Shown here: piece after piece, positions 8,123 through 18,107 of the stretch
Layout: the number at the start of each line of letters is the position of its first letter
How positions within the stretch are numbered: the stretch's first letter is position 1
From: Rhodospirillales bacterium
GTDB taxonomy: Bacteria; Pseudomonadota; Alphaproteobacteria; Rhodospirillales; WMHbin7
Direction of reading: 5' to 3'
NCBI GenBank assembly: GCA_016215555.1
Contig: JACRJC010000036.1
Location: 1-50,658, forward strand
DNA: 50,658 bases
The notes under the pieces: generated by a model
What the model saw: the letters and a program-made list of their open reading frames with translations, nothing else
What the model was told of the DNA's origin: nothing
Database searches by the model: none
Made by a program: the position numbers and the translations under genes

Positions 8123-8470
8123 ATGAAATATCAAGGTAGCTGTCATTGCGGCGACGTCGCCTTCGAGGTCGAGGGCGAGGTGCAGGGTCTGATGGACTGC
8201 AACTGCTCGATCTGCGTGCGCAAGGCCTCGCTGTTATGGTTCGTGCCCCGCCAGGCCCTGCGCCTGCTGACGTCCGAGACGAACCTGTCTTGCTACAAGT
8301 TCGGCAAAGAAGTGATTTCGCATCGCTTTTGCAAGCGCTGCGGCATCCATCCCTTCGGCGAGGGCATCGGCCCCGACGGCCAGCCGATGGCCGCGATCAA
8401 TGTTCGCTGCCTGGAAGGTTTTGATTTTACGAAGCTTCCGGTCACGCATTTCGACGGTCGCGCCCTTTAG
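8123..8470 (+). CDS. GFA/CENP-V family zinc protein
   Basis: A 115-residue protein of the glutathione-dependent formaldehyde-activating (GFA / CENP-V) fold. The N-terminal GSCHCGDVAFEVEG and then CNCSICVRK supply the first zinc-binding cysteines; FCKRCGIHPFGEG supplies the later CxxC group. GFA folds bind two zincs, and most family members have no proven substrate, so enzyme activity on S-hydroxymethylglutathione is not established here. A likely terminator follows at 8498-8527. Confidence 0.88.
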   Translation: MKYQGSCHCGDVAFEVEGEVQGLMDCNCSICVRKASLLWFVPRQALRLLTSETNLSCYKFGKEVISHRFCKRCGIHPFGEGIGPDGQPMAAINVRCLEGFDFTKLPVTHFDGRAL

Positions 8471-8497
8471 AAAGACTTCATGGCGCCATTTACGGTG

Positions 8498-8527
8498 AAA
8501 GCCCCGCCTTGCGGCGGGCCTTTCTTT
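8498..8527 (+). terminator. Rho-independent terminator after the GFA gene
   Basis: A GC-rich hairpin (GCCCCGCC-TTGC-GGCGGGCC, one mismatch) flanked by AAA on the left and TTTCTTT on the right, 28 bases after the GFA stop. Confidence 0.75.
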
Positions 8528-8654
8528 CCGGCTCAAGGAAAACTCAAGACTTCAAGCATGTATCGTTACGATCATTTTTAGCTTGTCTGTCCCCGAAAGG
8601 CAGGGTATGAGTTGCAACCATGCGTTGCCTATCCGTTTCGCCCGGGGAACATTA

Positions 8655-9452
8655 ATGCGCATTTGGTCTTCCTTTAACCTTGCCGTCGTCTTGCTCACTT
8701 CCCTCTCGGCGGCCTCGTTTGCCGGGCAAAGGGAAGCCGAAAGGGCTCTCAAGAGCGGCAATTACGCCAAGGCTCTGGCCGAGTTCGAGGAGCTGGCCAA
8801 CCGGGGCGATGCCGGGGCGCAGGCGATGCTGGGAAAAATGTATGCGCGCGGCCAAGGCGTCGCCACCAACCACAGCAAGGCCGCCGAGCTGTTCCGCCGC
8901 GCCGCCCTGCAGGGCGATGCCGAAGGCGCCTTTCAATTGGGGGTCTTCTATCAGAACGGGGTGGGCGTCGGCGCGCATGCCGACAAGGCCGAAGCCGCCA
9001 AATGGCTGCGCCAGTCCGCCGGCAAGGGGCATCCCCGCGCCGCTTACACGCTGGCCCTCATGCTGCTGAAAGGCGATGGCCTGCCCAGATCGCATGACGA
9101 GGGCATGGTTTTGATGAATCAAGCCCGGCGCGGCCAGGACATGGACGCCGCCCTTTATCAGCGCAATCAGCTCGATGCGCTGGGCGACCAGTTGAAGGTC
9201 AGGTTCGAGGGCGGCTTCGGCGATGGCATGGAAACGGCTGTGCGCATCCAGGGCCCCGAGGGCAAGCAGGACGGCGCCGCCATCCAGCGCAGATTCGTGG
9301 AAACCTTCTTCCCCGGCTGGCAGAATTATAAACAGTCGCTGCTGTCCCAGGACAGCAAACATATCGACGCCTATGAAATGACCGGCCCCAATGGAGAGAG
9401 GGAAACGGTCTATTTCGACGTCACCAACTGGTACGGCGGAACGGCGAAATAG
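8655..9452 (+). CDS. Secreted Sel1-repeat protein
   Basis: Starting at ATG 8655 gives 265 residues with a Sec signal peptide (MRIWSSFNLAVVLLTSLSAASFAG). Three to four Sel1-like repeats of about 36 residues follow, for example GDAGAQAMLGKMYARGQGV, GDAEGAFQLGVFYQNGVGV and GHPRAAYTLALMLLKGDGL. Sel1 repeats are alpha-alpha solenoids used for protein binding. The C-terminal 80 residues (from about QLDALGDQLKV) are a separate small domain of unknown type. Probably periplasmic. Its stop abuts the stop of convergent copA. Confidence 0.85.
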   Translation: MRIWSSFNLAVVLLTSLSAASFAGQREAERALKSGNYAKALAEFEELANRGDAGAQAMLGKMYARGQGVATNHSKAAELFRRAALQGDAEGAFQLGVFYQNGVGVGAHADKAEAAKWLRQSAGKGHPRAAYTLALMLLKGDGLPRSHDEGMVLMNQARRGQDMDAALYQRNQLDALGDQLKVRFEGGFGDGMETAVRIQGPEGKQDGAAIQRRFVETFFPGWQNYKQSLLSQDSKHIDAYEMTGPNGERETVYFDVTNWYGGTAK

Positions 9453-11843
9453 TCAGCCCCGCCAGCGCTTCAGCAGCAGGGCATTCGAGACTACGCTGAC
9501 CGAGGAAAAGGCCATCGCCGCCCCGGCCACCATCGGCGACAATTCGCCCAGCGCCGCCAGCGGCAAAGCCACCACATTATAGGCGAAGGCCCAGAACAGA
9601 TTCTGGCGGATCTTGCGCCAGGTGGCGCGCGAGATCGACAATGCCGCCGGAATCAGCATCGGATCGCCGCGCATCAGGGTCAGCCCCGCCGTCTGCATGG
9701 CGACTTCTGTGCCGGTGCCCATGGCGATGCCGACATCGGCCGCCGCCAGCGCCGGGGCGTCGTTGACGCCGTCGCCGACCATGGCCACCACATAACCTTC
9801 CCCCTGCAGTTTCCGGATCTCGTCGGCCTTGCCTTCGGGCAGAATCTCGGCCACCACGCGCTTGATGCCGACCTGGCTTGCCACGAAACGGGCCGCGCGT
9901 TCATTGTCGCCGGTCAGCATCACCGGCTCGATGCCCAAAGCCTGAAGCCTGGTCACCACCCGCCCGGCATGGGGTTTTGGCTGATCGCCGGCGGCGATGG
10001 CGCCGGCCAGAATGCCGTCATGCGCCAACCACATCAGCGTGTTGCCGCGCTCTTCCAGCAGCCGCGCCCGTTCGGCGAACGCCCCCAAAGCGATTCCCGA
10101 TTCCGCCATCAGGCGCGAACTGCCGATCAGCAGCCGATGGCCATCGACCGTGGCTTCCAACCCTCGCCCGGGCAGGGCCTTGAAGGCGCCAAGTGGCGAC
10201 AATGTCAGCCCTTCCGCCGCCTTCAGCACGGCGCGGGCCAAGGGATGCTCGCTGCCCTGTTGGGCCGAGGCGGCCAGCTTCAGCAGGGTCTGGCGCTCGG
10301 TCTTTTCCAGGGTCAGGACTTCGGTCACCTCGGGATGGCCCTCGGTCAGGGTGCCGGTCTTGTCGAAAACGACGGCGGTCAGGCGATGCGCTATCTCCAG
10401 CGCCAGGGCGTCCTTGATCAGAATGCCGTTCCTGGCCGCGACGCCCGTCCCCACCATGATGGCGGCGGGCGTGGCCAGCCCCAGCGCGCAGGGACAGGCG
10501 ATGACCAGCACCGAGACGGCGGCCACGAATCCCCCCATCGCATCCTGGCCGATCCAGAACCAGCCCAGGAAAGTGAGCAAGGCGATCATGACCACGGCCG
10601 GCACGAAAATGGCCGAGATTTGATCGACCAGCTTTTGCACCGGCGCCCGGCTGGCCTGGGCGGTTTCCACCATGCGGATGATGCGAGACAGGGTCGAGTC
10701 CGCCCCCACCGAAACGGCCCGCACCTTAAGCGCGCCGTCGCCATTGACGGCGCCGCCGGTGACGGCGTCGCCCACGCGCTTTTCCACCGGCAGGCTTTCG
10801 CCGGTAATCAGGGATTCGTCGGCCTGGCTTTCGCCCTCCTCGATCACGCCATCGACCGGGAAAGGCTCGCCGGGGCGAACCAGAACGATGTCGCCCTTCA
10901 ACACCGCCTCGACCGGCACCTCGACCGGCTGGCCGACCCGCATCACCCGGGCCATCTGCGGGCGCAGATCCATCAGCGCCCGAATCGCCGCAGCCGCACC
11001 CCGCTTGGCCTTGGTCTCCAGGGTCTTGCCCAGCAGCACCAGGGTGATCACCACCGCCGAGGCTTCGAAATACAGGCCGTGGCTTTCATCCCAAAGCAGA
11101 TACAGCCAGGCCGAATAGCCATAGGCGGCGCTGGTGCCCAGGGCCACCAGCACATCCATATTGCCGGCCCCGCCACGCAGCGATTTGTAGGCGCCGCGAT
11201 AGAAGCGCCAGCCGATCCAGAATTGCACCGGCGTCGCCAGCCCCATCTGCAGCCAGCCCTGCAACAACCAATGATCGCCGACCACAAGTTCCAGCAGCAT
11301 CGGCAGGACCAGCGGCAAGGACAACAGAATGGCCGCCGTCAATTGCAGACGGTCGCGCCGGGCTTCGCTGGCCATCTCGGCCTGCATGGCGGCCTGGCGC
11401 TCGGCGCTGGTGCTGGCGGGCGTCGCCGTGAAGCCGGCCCTGTCGGCGGCAAGGATCAGCTCTTCTTGCGTCACCAGGCCGGCCGGGGCCTCGACCCTGG
11501 CCCTTTCGGTGGCCAGATTGACGCTGGCCTGGGAGACCCCCGGCAATTTGTTGAGCAGCTTTTCAAGCCGGGTCTGGCAGGCGGCGCAGGTCATGCCGCC
11601 GATGGCCAGATCGAAAACGTCGCTGGGCACGGAAAAGCCCGCCTTGGCAATCGCCTCGACCACCCTGGTTGGCGACAACTGACTGGAATCGAAGCGAAGT
11701 TCAGCCCGTTCGGCAGCCAGATTGACCCTTGCCTCGTTCATGCCGGGCAAACGTCCGAGAACACGCTCGAGGCGAGTCGAACAGGCGGCGCAGGTCATGC
11801 CCCGCACCGGTAAATTAACGCTGCTTAAGCTGATCTCGTTCAT
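9453..11843 (-). CDS. copA: CopA, Cu(+)-exporting P-type ATPase
   Basis: A 796-residue P1B-1 ATPase pumping Cu(+) from the cytoplasm. Start ATG 11843 (MNEISLSS) places two heavy-metal-associated domains first: GMTCAAC at residues 15-21 and 83-89. Later landmarks are TGES near 347, the membrane copper site CPC at 450-452 ([13 protein letters not shown]), the phosphorylation site DKTGTLTEG near 494, the SEHPLARAV nucleotide-site motif, TGDN and [10 protein letters not shown]. About eight transmembrane helices are expected. It is transcribed divergently from the sensor kinase at 11923, with about 79 bases between. No clear CueR-type operator was found in that gap. Confidence 0.95.
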   Translation of the reverse strand: MNEISLSSVNLPVRGMTCAACSTRLERVLGRLPGMNEARVNLAAERAELRFDSSQLSPTRVVEAIAKAGFSVPSDVFDLAIGGMTCAACQTRLEKLLNKLPGVSQASVNLATERARVEAPAGLVTQEELILAADRAGFTATPASTSAERQAAMQAEMASEARRDRLQLTAAILLSLPLVLPMLLELVVGDHWLLQGWLQMGLATPVQFWIGWRFYRGAYKSLRGGAGNMDVLVALGTSAAYGYSAWLYLLWDESHGLYFEASAVVITLVLLGKTLETKAKRGAAAAIRALMDLRPQMARVMRVGQPVEVPVEAVLKGDIVLVRPGEPFPVDGVIEEGESQADESLITGESLPVEKRVGDAVTGGAVNGDGALKVRAVSVGADSTLSRIIRMVETAQASRAPVQKLVDQISAIFVPAVVMIALLTFLGWFWIGQDAMGGFVAAVSVLVIACPCALGLATPAAIMVGTGVAARNGILIKDALALEIAHRLTAVVFDKTGTLTEGHPEVTEVLTLEKTERQTLLKLAASAQQGSEHPLARAVLKAAEGLTLSPLGAFKALPGRGLEATVDGHRLLIGSSRLMAESGIALGAFAERARLLEERGNTLMWLAHDGILAGAIAAGDQPKPHAGRVVTRLQALGIEPVMLTGDNERAARFVASQVGIKRVVAEILPEGKADEIRKLQGEGYVVAMVGDGVNDAPALAAADVGIAMGTGTEVAMQTAGLTLMRGDPMLIPAALSISRATWRKIRQNLFWAFAYNVVALPLAALGELSPMVAGAAMAFSSVSVVSNALLLKRWRG

Positions 11844-11922
11844 GATAAGGGAATGTGGCGCTGAGGCTCTCCCCTGGCAAGTCATATTAGAGTAGAATGT
11901 CTCAAGAAATAAGAGGATCTGC

Positions 11923-13968
11923 GTGGCCGGCTTCAAACAAAGCCTGAAACGATGGGTGGTGACCTTTGGCCCCGTGCGCACTGCCGCACTGATGGGTCTT
12001 TTGCTGCTGGCCTCGGTCATTCTCAGCATCCGCAGCATCGAAAACCAGGAACGCCAGACCATCGACGAAGCCAGACGCCTCTCGGCCAGCTACGCCGCCG
12101 CCTTCGCCGAATACAGCGAATTGGCGGTTTACGGCGCCGATCAGGTTCTGCAGACGGCGGTGGCCCGCTTCGGCCCGGAGTTGCTGACCCGGCCCAGCCT
12201 CCAGCCCGAGATAGCAAGCTGGATGCAGGCCAAGCTGGACGAGACCAACCTGATCGTCGGCTTCTCGGCCACCGACGCCCAGGGCGTCTTGCGCCTGGGA
12301 ACGGACCCTTCAACCAAATCGCAGGACCGGCGCAACGACAACAGCTTTCTGCGCCACCGCTCCAGCACCGATCCGGCGCTGCATTTCTGGCTGCGGTCCA
12401 GCGCGCCTCGGATCGATCTGCCGGTCATCGAAATCACAAGACGCCTGGAAACGCCATCGAAGGAGTTCGCCGGCCTCATCAGCGGCTATCTCGATCCCGG
12501 CTATTTCACGGCCTTCTTCAAGGATGTGAATCTGCCCGAAGGATCGTCCTTCAGCCTGCTGGAAAGGGAAGGCAGCCTCCTGATGATGGTGCCGCACCGG
12601 GAAGCGCTAGCCGTTGACCCCACGCACAAATCGCCGGTGCGCGTCGCCCAGGGACCGGGATCCCGCATTTCCAGCACGCATCCCTTTTCACGCTATCCGC
12701 TGATGGTGCGCATCGAATTGCCGACGGATCACATTTTCGCGCGCAGCCGGGATCTGGGGCAAAGCTACACCGCTTTCATTCTGGTCCTGGCCCTGATGGC
12801 CGCCCTGGTGGTGGGCCTGATCCGCACCCTGTCCAAACGCATGGAGGCGGAAAGCAGAATTCGCATTCTGTCGCTGGCCGTCGAGAACAGCCCGATGTCG
12901 GTCATCATCACCGACGACAAGGGACGCATCGAATATGTCAATCCCTTCTTCACCAACCTGACCGGCTTCACCCAGGCGGAAGCCATCGGCCAGAATCCCA
13001 GATTTCTGAAATCCGGACATATGAGCGAGGAAGGCTACGCCAGGATGTGGAAAGCGATCACCTCGGGCCAGGTCTGGCACGGCGAGTTCCACAATCTGCG
13101 CAAGAACGGAAGCTCTTATTGGGAACTGGCGGCCATCGCCCCCATCCGCGACGAGTCCGGACGGATCGGCCATTTCGTGGCCGTCAAGGAAGACATCACG
13201 CTCAGGAAGGAAGCCGAAACCAATCTGCTCAGGGCCAAGGAAATGGCCGAGGAAGCCAACCGCGCCAAATCCTCGTTCCTGGCCAATATGAGCCACGAAT
13301 TGCGAACCCCGCTCAACGCCGTCATCGGTTTCGCCGACATGCTGAGCGGCGGCATCTACGGCCCCATGAACGAGCGCCAGCAGGAAGCCTTGCAAGACAT
13401 CCACAAGGGCGGGGCGCATCTTCTGGACATCATCAACGACGTTCTCGACATGTCGCGCATCGAGGCCGGACGCTACGAAATCACCGAGCAGGACATCGAC
13501 CTTGGGGACGTCATCCAGGACGCCATGAAAATGACGGAACCAAGGGCGGCGAAAAGCGCGATTCAGCTTTCCTGCAGCCTGCCCAAGGATCTGCCGCGCA
13601 TCTGGGGCGACCAGCGGGCGGTACGCCAGGTCGTCATCAATCTTCTGTCCAACGCCGTCAAATTCACGCCGCGCCATGGCCGCGTCGATATCAAGGCCGA
13701 CACCGACACCAGGGGCGGATTGTGGGTCTCCATCTCCGACACCGGACCCGGCATTTCGCAAGAAGACCTCGACCGCCTGTTCCAACCTTTCCAGCAGGGC
13801 GAGCAATGGCTGACCCGCCAACATGAAGGCACCGGTCTGGGGCTGACCATCAGCAAGCGCTTGATGGAAATGCATGGCGGCACAATCCGCCTGGAAAGCA
13901 CGCTGGGCCAGGGCACCACCGTCTGGCTGCGCTTCCCGCCGACCAGGATCCATGCCGATGCCGCCTGA
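11923..13968 (+). CDS. Membrane PAS-domain sensor histidine kinase
   Basis: A 681-residue kinase from GTG 11923 with an AGAGGA site upstream. Order: a membrane helix at about 20-38, a large periplasmic sensor region to about 285 (probably Cache-like), a second membrane helix ([17 protein letters not shown]), a PAS domain with [28 protein letters not shown] and a PAC tail ending [14 protein letters not shown], an HisKA domain ([19 protein letters not shown], phospho-acceptor histidine in SHE), and an HATPase domain ([28 protein letters not shown]). No receiver domain and no adjacent response regulator. Its 3' end overlaps the O-GlcNAc-transferase-like gene, suggesting coupled expression. Confidence 0.93.
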   Translation: MAGFKQSLKRWVVTFGPVRTAALMGLLLLASVILSIRSIENQERQTIDEARRLSASYAAAFAEYSELAVYGADQVLQTAVARFGPELLTRPSLQPEIASWMQAKLDETNLIVGFSATDAQGVLRLGTDPSTKSQDRRNDNSFLRHRSSTDPALHFWLRSSAPRIDLPVIEITRRLETPSKEFAGLISGYLDPGYFTAFFKDVNLPEGSSFSLLEREGSLLMMVPHREALAVDPTHKSPVRVAQGPGSRISSTHPFSRYPLMVRIELPTDHIFARSRDLGQSYTAFILVLALMAALVVGLIRTLSKRMEAESRIRILSLAVENSPMSVIITDDKGRIEYVNPFFTNLTGFTQAEAIGQNPRFLKSGHMSEEGYARMWKAITSGQVWHGEFHNLRKNGSSYWELAAIAPIRDESGRIGHFVAVKEDITLRKEAETNLLRAKEMAEEANRAKSSFLANMSHELRTPLNAVIGFADMLSGGIYGPMNERQQEALQDIHKGGAHLLDIINDVLDMSRIEAGRYEITEQDIDLGDVIQDAMKMTEPRAAKSAIQLSCSLPKDLPRIWGDQRAVRQVVINLLSNAVKFTPRHGRVDIKADTDTRGGLWVSISDTGPGISQEDLDRLFQPFQQGEQWLTRQHEGTGLGLTISKRLMEMHGGTIRLESTLGQGTTVWLRFPPTRIHADAA

Positions 13969-15994
13969 GCAAAACCTGGAAATCTCGATGCTGATGCGCT
14001 TGCAAGCGCTTGGCCACCCGTCGGCGGTTCCCAAAGGCCTGATGCTGGCGGCGGCGGCGCTGCAAGGCGGCGACGAAGAAGGCGCCGAGGCGCTGCTAGA
14101 CCAGTTGTTCGCCGCCACCCTGCCTTTGGATCAAGCAAGGGCGGCGGCTGAACTGGCTTCCGATCTGGGAGCCCGGCATCTGACCGGCGGCGATGCGGCC
14201 AAGGCCCTGGCCTGGTTCGAGCGCGCCTTGTCCCTCCTGCCCGGCCTCTCTCAGGCCCGCAGCAACAAGGCCGCCGCCCTGATGCGCCTGGGCCGTTTCG
14301 CCGAGGCGAAAGATATTTTGGCAAACTCCGTCCAGGATGCTGTCACGCTCAGTCTGCTGGGCAATCTCGCCCATGCCGAGGGCCGTTACGACGAGGCCAG
14401 GGAGGCGCTGGAAAAGGCCAGGCATCTGGCCCCCGAACAAGACGACATCGCCGTCGATCTGGCCGAGACCTTGAAAGAGCTGGGACGGTTCGACGCCGCT
14501 CTCGATCTTGCCCGGCAGGATGCGGCCTCGGCCCCGCTTCTGGCGGCGCGCGGCAATATCTTGAAGGCGATGGGCGACGCCGAGGCGGCTGGCCTGGCCT
14601 ATGGCGCCGCGCTGGCGCTGAAATCCGATCCAGCGCTTCGCGTCAAGCAGGCTTTGCTGCTGCCGGTCATTGCCGAGAGCGCCGACGAGATCGCTTCTTG
14701 CCGCGCCCGGCTGCAGCGAAATCTGGAAGAGACGCTCGCCGACGATATTCGCATCGACGATCCCGAGCGTGCCGTCGGCGCCACGCTGTTCCATTTGGCC
14801 TATCACGGGCTGAACGACCGCCCCTTGATGGAAGGGGCGGCGCGCTTCTGGCGTCAGGCCTGCCCGTCCCTGTCCTTCACGGCGGCGCATGTCGAGACTT
14901 GGCGGCCCGGCAAGCGCTTGAAGATCGGCTTCGTCTCGCGCCATCTGCATGCCCATACGATGGCCAAGCTCAACCGCGGCATCATCGCCGATCTCGACCG
15001 CAAGCGCTTCAAGGTTTACGTCTTTCAGATCGGCAGGATGGACGAGACGGCAAGGGAAATCGCCGCCACCGCCGACCATGCGGTTTGGCTGAACGGGCCC
15101 TTGGACACCATCCGGCGGACCATCGCCGAGGCCGAACTGGATATCTTGTATTATCCCGACATCGGCATGGAACCCAGCAGCTATTTCCTGGCCTTCGCGC
15201 GCCTGGCCCCCGTTCAGTTGGTAGCCTGCGGACACCCCGAGACGACGGGCCTATCGACGCTGGACGGATTCATTTCAGGCGATCCCCTGGACAGGCCGGA
15301 TGCGCAAAGCCATTACACCGAGCCCTTGCTCCGGCTTTCGGGCTTTCCCTTCTATCTGCGCAAGCCGGCCATCGACACTCTGATGCCCGACCGCGACAAG
15401 CTGGGTCTTCCTGAAAACAAGCGCCTGTATGTCTGTCCGCAATCGCTGTTCAAGTTCCATCCCGAATTCGACGCCATGCTGGCCGACATTCTGAGCCGAG
15501 ACCCCAGGGGCCAGTTGGTGCTGATCGAGCAATTGCATCCGCTGGTGACCTCCCAACTGAAAACGCGCCTTAGAAAATCGATCCCCGATCTCGACGAACG
15601 GCTGATCGTGCTGGGCCGCCTGACGCCCGCCGATTTCATGACCCTGCTGCTGTCGGCCGATGCTGTGCTGGACCCCTGGCGCTTCGGCGGCGGATCGAGC
15701 AGCCTGGAGGCCTTCGCCCAGGGCGTTCCCGTGGTCACGCGCCCCGGCGACTATTTGCGCGAGCGCGTGACCATGGCCGCCTATCGCAAAATGGGCATCG
15801 AGGATTTGGTCGCCGACAGCGCCGAAAACTATGCCGAAATCGCCGTGCGCCTGGCCAAGGATTTCGCCTGGAGCGCCAGCCTGGCGGCCCGCCTGCAACA
15901 AGCGGCCCCGGCCCTGTTTCTGGACCGGGCTGAACTTAGGCGGATGGAAGAGGCGATGATCGAGCTGGCCGAGAAACGGCTTATACCTGCTTAG
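13952..15994 (+). CDS. TPR / SPINDLY-type O-GlcNAc transferase-like protein
   Basis: A 680-residue protein (ATG 13952 or 13958). The N-terminal 260 residues form tetratricopeptide-like helices (KALAWFERALSLLPG, GRFAEAKDIL, GRYDEAREALEKARHLAPE). The C-terminal 370 residues match glycosyltransferase family 41: KIGFVSRHLHAHTMAKL, LDILYYPDIGMEP, the VACGHPETTGL segment, YVCPQSLFKFHPEFDAML, and DAVLDPWRFGGGSSSLEAFAQGVPVVT with the TRPGDYLRERV donor loop. Such proteins transfer N-acetylglucosamine or another sugar to serine/threonine; in alphaproteobacteria flagellin or surface proteins are candidate acceptors, unproven here. The start overlaps the kinase stop by 11-17 bases. Confidence 0.88.
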   Translation: MPMPPEQNLEISMLMRLQALGHPSAVPKGLMLAAAALQGGDEEGAEALLDQLFAATLPLDQARAAAELASDLGARHLTGGDAAKALAWFERALSLLPGLSQARSNKAAALMRLGRFAEAKDILANSVQDAVTLSLLGNLAHAEGRYDEAREALEKARHLAPEQDDIAVDLAETLKELGRFDAALDLARQDAASAPLLAARGNILKAMGDAEAAGLAYGAALALKSDPALRVKQALLLPVIAESADEIASCRARLQRNLEETLADDIRIDDPERAVGATLFHLAYHGLNDRPLMEGAARFWRQACPSLSFTAAHVETWRPGKRLKIGFVSRHLHAHTMAKLNRGIIADLDRKRFKVYVFQIGRMDETAREIAATADHAVWLNGPLDTIRRTIAEAELDILYYPDIGMEPSSYFLAFARLAPVQLVACGHPETTGLSTLDGFISGDPLDRPDAQSHYTEPLLRLSGFPFYLRKPAIDTLMPDRDKLGLPENKRLYVCPQSLFKFHPEFDAMLADILSRDPRGQLVLIEQLHPLVTSQLKTRLRKSIPDLDERLIVLGRLTPADFMTLLLSADAVLDPWRFGGGSSSLEAFAQGVPVVTRPGDYLRERVTMAAYRKMGIEDLVADSAENYAEIAVRLAKDFAWSASLAARLQQAAPALFLDRAELRRMEEAMIELAEKRLIPA

Positions 15995-16000
15995 TGCCCG

Positions 16001-16119
16001 TCATCCTCGTGCTTCGAGACGGATGCTTCGCATCCTCCTCAGCATGAGGATGACTATTTTAAAAGAAACACACGAACCTCATCCTGAGGAGGCGGCAAAG
16101 CCGCCGTCTCGAAGGATGA
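16001..16119. repeat. Two family-A REP-like palindromes
   Basis: Between the transferase gene and nifQ lie two imperfect palindromes of the window's main repeat family: 16001-16053 (ends TCATCCTC...GAGGATGA, arm GACGGATGC/GCATCCTC) and 16078-16119 (CTCATCCTGAGGAGG ... TCTCGAAGGATGA). They occupy most of the intergenic gap, fold into hairpins and could act as transcription stops. Confidence 0.85.
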
Positions 16120-16149
16120 CTGCAGGGGTGATTCACCCTGCAAAAAGCA

Positions 16150-16761
16150 TTACGCCCCGAATCTAACCAGCGGATCGGCGTCTTCGGCGCCGAAACAATG
16201 CGCAAAATCAGCGCAGCTATCGCAGACCGGCGATTTGCAGATCGGCACATTCTCGGCCTGGCAAAGTTGGCGATAGAAGAATTTCTTCCATTTCATGTCG
16301 CGGACATTCTGAACGGTCAGGCCCGGGAAATGCTTGTTCAACAGTTGCGACAGATCGCCCCGGTGACGAAGCCCCAAATCCTGCCACAGATGGTTGGGGC
16401 GCTGGCAGGAACGGGCCACGATGGCGGCCATCCATTCCTCGTTGACGGTGCCCTTGGCGCGGCCCGACAGCAGCAGGACGCGCAAATCCGCTTCCTCGAT
16501 GGCGTCCTTGCCATCGACCAGTGGCGAGCCGGCATGAATGCCCGAGCCCGGGAAATGGCTGTCCAAAAGACGGCGCAGCGAAAACGCGCACAATCCCAAT
16601 CCGCGGCCCGGCGCCTCCCTGTCCAGAACCAGCGCCAAGGACAGCGAACAGGCGAAAACATGGGCGTCGAAGGGATCGCCCGCCGCCACACGCATCAGAT
16701 GGCCGTAGATGACGGCGGGGTCATCCGTTCCGTCACCCCCGGGCTTGGCCCGGGGGTCCAT
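16150..16761 (-). CDS. nifQ: NifQ, molybdenum donor for FeMo-cofactor
   Basis: NifQ carries a Mo-Fe-S cluster and supplies molybdenum to the NifEN/NifH scaffold. The C-terminus has the family signature: MKWKKFFYRQLC, then C-x4-PVC-x2-C-x5-C (ICKSPVCDSCADFAHCFGAE) for cluster ligation. The start is uncertain. The conserved domain begins around YGHLMRVAAGDPFDAHVFAC, but the frame is open upstream through a repeat element (16731-16830) to a TTG at 16857, just after the fdxB stop. ATG 16761 lies inside the repeat (203 residues); ATG 16695 would give 181. None has a good ribosome-binding site. Last gene of the nif operon. Confidence 0.88.
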   Translation of the reverse strand: MDPRAKPGGDGTDDPAVIYGHLMRVAAGDPFDAHVFACSLSLALVLDREAPGRGLGLCAFSLRRLLDSHFPGSGIHAGSPLVDGKDAIEEADLRVLLLSGRAKGTVNEEWMAAIVARSCQRPNHLWQDLGLRHRGDLSQLLNKHFPGLTVQNVRDMKWKKFFYRQLCQAENVPICKSPVCDSCADFAHCFGAEDADPLVRFGA

Positions 16762-16830
16762 GGATTGCCGGGTCGTGAAGTTTAACGCCGGGCTGGCCTG
16801 CGGCCAGACCCGGTGGCCCGGCAATGACGC
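16731..16830. repeat. Family-B repeat inserted at the 5' end of nifQ
   Basis: A compound palindromic element: CGTCACCCCCGGGC-TTGG-CCCGGGGGT then CCATGGATTGCCGGG, followed by a second arm around GCCGGGCTGGCCTGCGGCCAGACCCGG and ending CCCGGCAATGACG. Read in the nifQ frame it encodes a segment containing MDPRAKPGGDG. The core recurs at 50347-50390. Confidence 0.85.
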
Positions 16831-16869
16831 GACAGCGATGTGGGCGATCGAGTTCAAGGTCCGCCCCCG

Positions 16870-17187
16870 CTACGCAGCATTGACCGCGACCTTGACATGT
16901 CTCTGAGCCCCCTTGGTGCAGACCTTGGCGCAGGCCCGGCAACCGATGCAGTTCTCGGGATATTTGACTGTCATCACCTTGCGGTCGATTTCGCCGTCGT
17001 CATCCTCGTCGTCTTCGGCGATGGCGACCAGATCGCCATCCTCGGAAACGCCCATGATCGACAGCACGTCCATGCCGCACACCTTGAAGCAGCGTCCGCA
17101 GCCGATGCATTTTTCGTGGCTGACGGCTTCGATATATTCCGGTTCCCAAGGCTGGCCGCCACGGGTCAAGGCTACGTAAACGCTCAT
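16870..17187 (-). CDS. fdxB: Nif-specific ferredoxin III (FdxB)
   Basis: A 105-residue ferredoxin with two cluster-binding regions: CIGCGRCFKVCGMDVL near residue 27 and CIGCRACAKVCTKGAQ near residue 81, separated by an acidic insert (EDDEDDDGE). This is the nif-associated ferredoxin III pattern, an electron carrier acting in cofactor assembly or delivery to nitrogenase. It sits between the DUF269 gene and nifQ, the usual order in alphaproteobacterial nifENX operons. Confidence 0.93.
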   Translation of the reverse strand: MSVYVALTRGGQPWEPEYIEAVSHEKCIGCGRCFKVCGMDVLSIMGVSEDGDLVAIAEDDEDDDGEIDRKVMTVKYPENCIGCRACAKVCTKGAQRHVKVAVNAA

Positions 17188-17207
17188 CGTCCGCTCCTCT
17201 GCTTCAT

Positions 17208-17651
17208 CTAAAGATTGGCCACTTCGGGAAAACGTTGGATCATTTCGACCGCCTTGCCGGTCAGCTTGCTTCCTTCGGCTTCCAGCTTCTCGATGGTCTC
17301 GAAACCGAAACGGTGCACGTCGCGCAAATGCTTGGACAGCACCACCAGATTGCCTGCGATCAACACCACGCGGCCAAAACCTTCATGGTTGATCTTCAGC
17401 ATCGGGCTGGCGATATGGCCGGTTTGCTTTTCCACGGCCAGGCCGACGGCGCGGTAGAACATCTCGACGCGGTCGATGATGTCGGGATCGGGATCGCCGA
17501 TGATGGGAATGGATTTGCGCTTTTCCTTATCGACGATATAGGGCTCGAGCAGATCTTCCTCGCTCTTGCGGGCCCAGGCCCCGAAAGCGTCCTGCGCCCT
17601 GATCTGGCGCACCAGTTCGGCGACGAAGCCGTTGGGGGCGATCGCGTTCAT
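17208..17651 (-). CDS. NifX-associated protein (DUF269)
   Basis: A 147-residue member of the family found directly after nifX in diazotrophs. Recognisable parts are [39 protein letters not shown], and [32 protein letters not shown]. The precise biochemical role is not established; genetic context places it in FeMo-cofactor biosynthesis. It starts 3 bases after the nifX stop, so it is part of the same operon. Confidence 0.93.
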   Translation of the reverse strand: MNAIAPNGFVAELVRQIRAQDAFGAWARKSEEDLLEPYIVDKEKRKSIPIIGDPDPDIIDRVEMFYRAVGLAVEKQTGHIASPMLKINHEGFGRVVLIAGNLVVLSKHLRDVHRFGFETIEKLEAEGSKLTGKAVEMIQRFPEVANL

Positions 17652-17654
17652 CCT

Positions 17655-18107
17655 TCAATCCTCCATGAAGCCGGCGCTGTCGTGATCGGCAATGATGCGC
17701 CGCATCCAGGGTGGCGGCGTCCCTGCCAAGGTCGCCTGCAGACGGGCGATGACGTCGGCGATGGGCTCGGGCCTGGGCAGTTTCACGGGATGGATCTTCT
17801 TGGCCACCACGCGGGCGGCGGCGGGTCCGCCGATGGCCAGGGTGAACAGCATGGCGCAGCCGGAAAGCGCATCGATCTTGATGCTCAGCTTATCGGCCGA
17901 ATCGTCGTGATTGCCGTCTTCCTCGCTGACCATATCGAATTGCAGGGCTTCGATGAATTTCGAACTGTCCTTGGCGACGTCATAGATGGCGATGCTGCGC
18001 GCCCCCCCGAAATGGGCATCGACAACGGTCATGCTTTGGGTGGCGAATGCGATGCGCATATGTCCTCCTTCACGAGAGTGATCCTCGACCAGTTTAAGCC
18101 GCCGCAT
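17655..18107 (-). CDS. nifX: NifX, FeMo-cofactor precursor carrier
   Basis: A 150-residue protein of the NifX/NafY fold that binds NifB-cofactor and VK-cluster. The start at 18107 (MRRLKLVEDH) keeps the short N-terminal strand seen in family members such as Azotobacter NifX and overlaps nifN by 14 bases. A second start at ATG 18059 (MRIAFATQS) has a near-perfect Shine-Dalgarno, AAGGAGGACAT, giving 134 residues. The core VDAHFGGARSIAIYDV and GCAMLFTLAIGGPAAARVV are conserved. Confidence 0.92.
   Translation of the reverse strand: MRRLKLVEDHSREGGHMRIAFATQSMTVVDAHFGGARSIAIYDVAKDSSKFIEALQFDMVSEEDGNHDDSADKLSIKIDALSGCAMLFTLAIGGPAAARVVAKKIHPVKLPRPEPIADVIARLQATLAGTPPPWMRRIIADHDSAGFMED

Noticed and set aside
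11844-11922. CueR operator between copA and the kinase
   Set aside because: A GACTTGCC-like half site is present on the minus strand but the matching half is poor, so no call was made.
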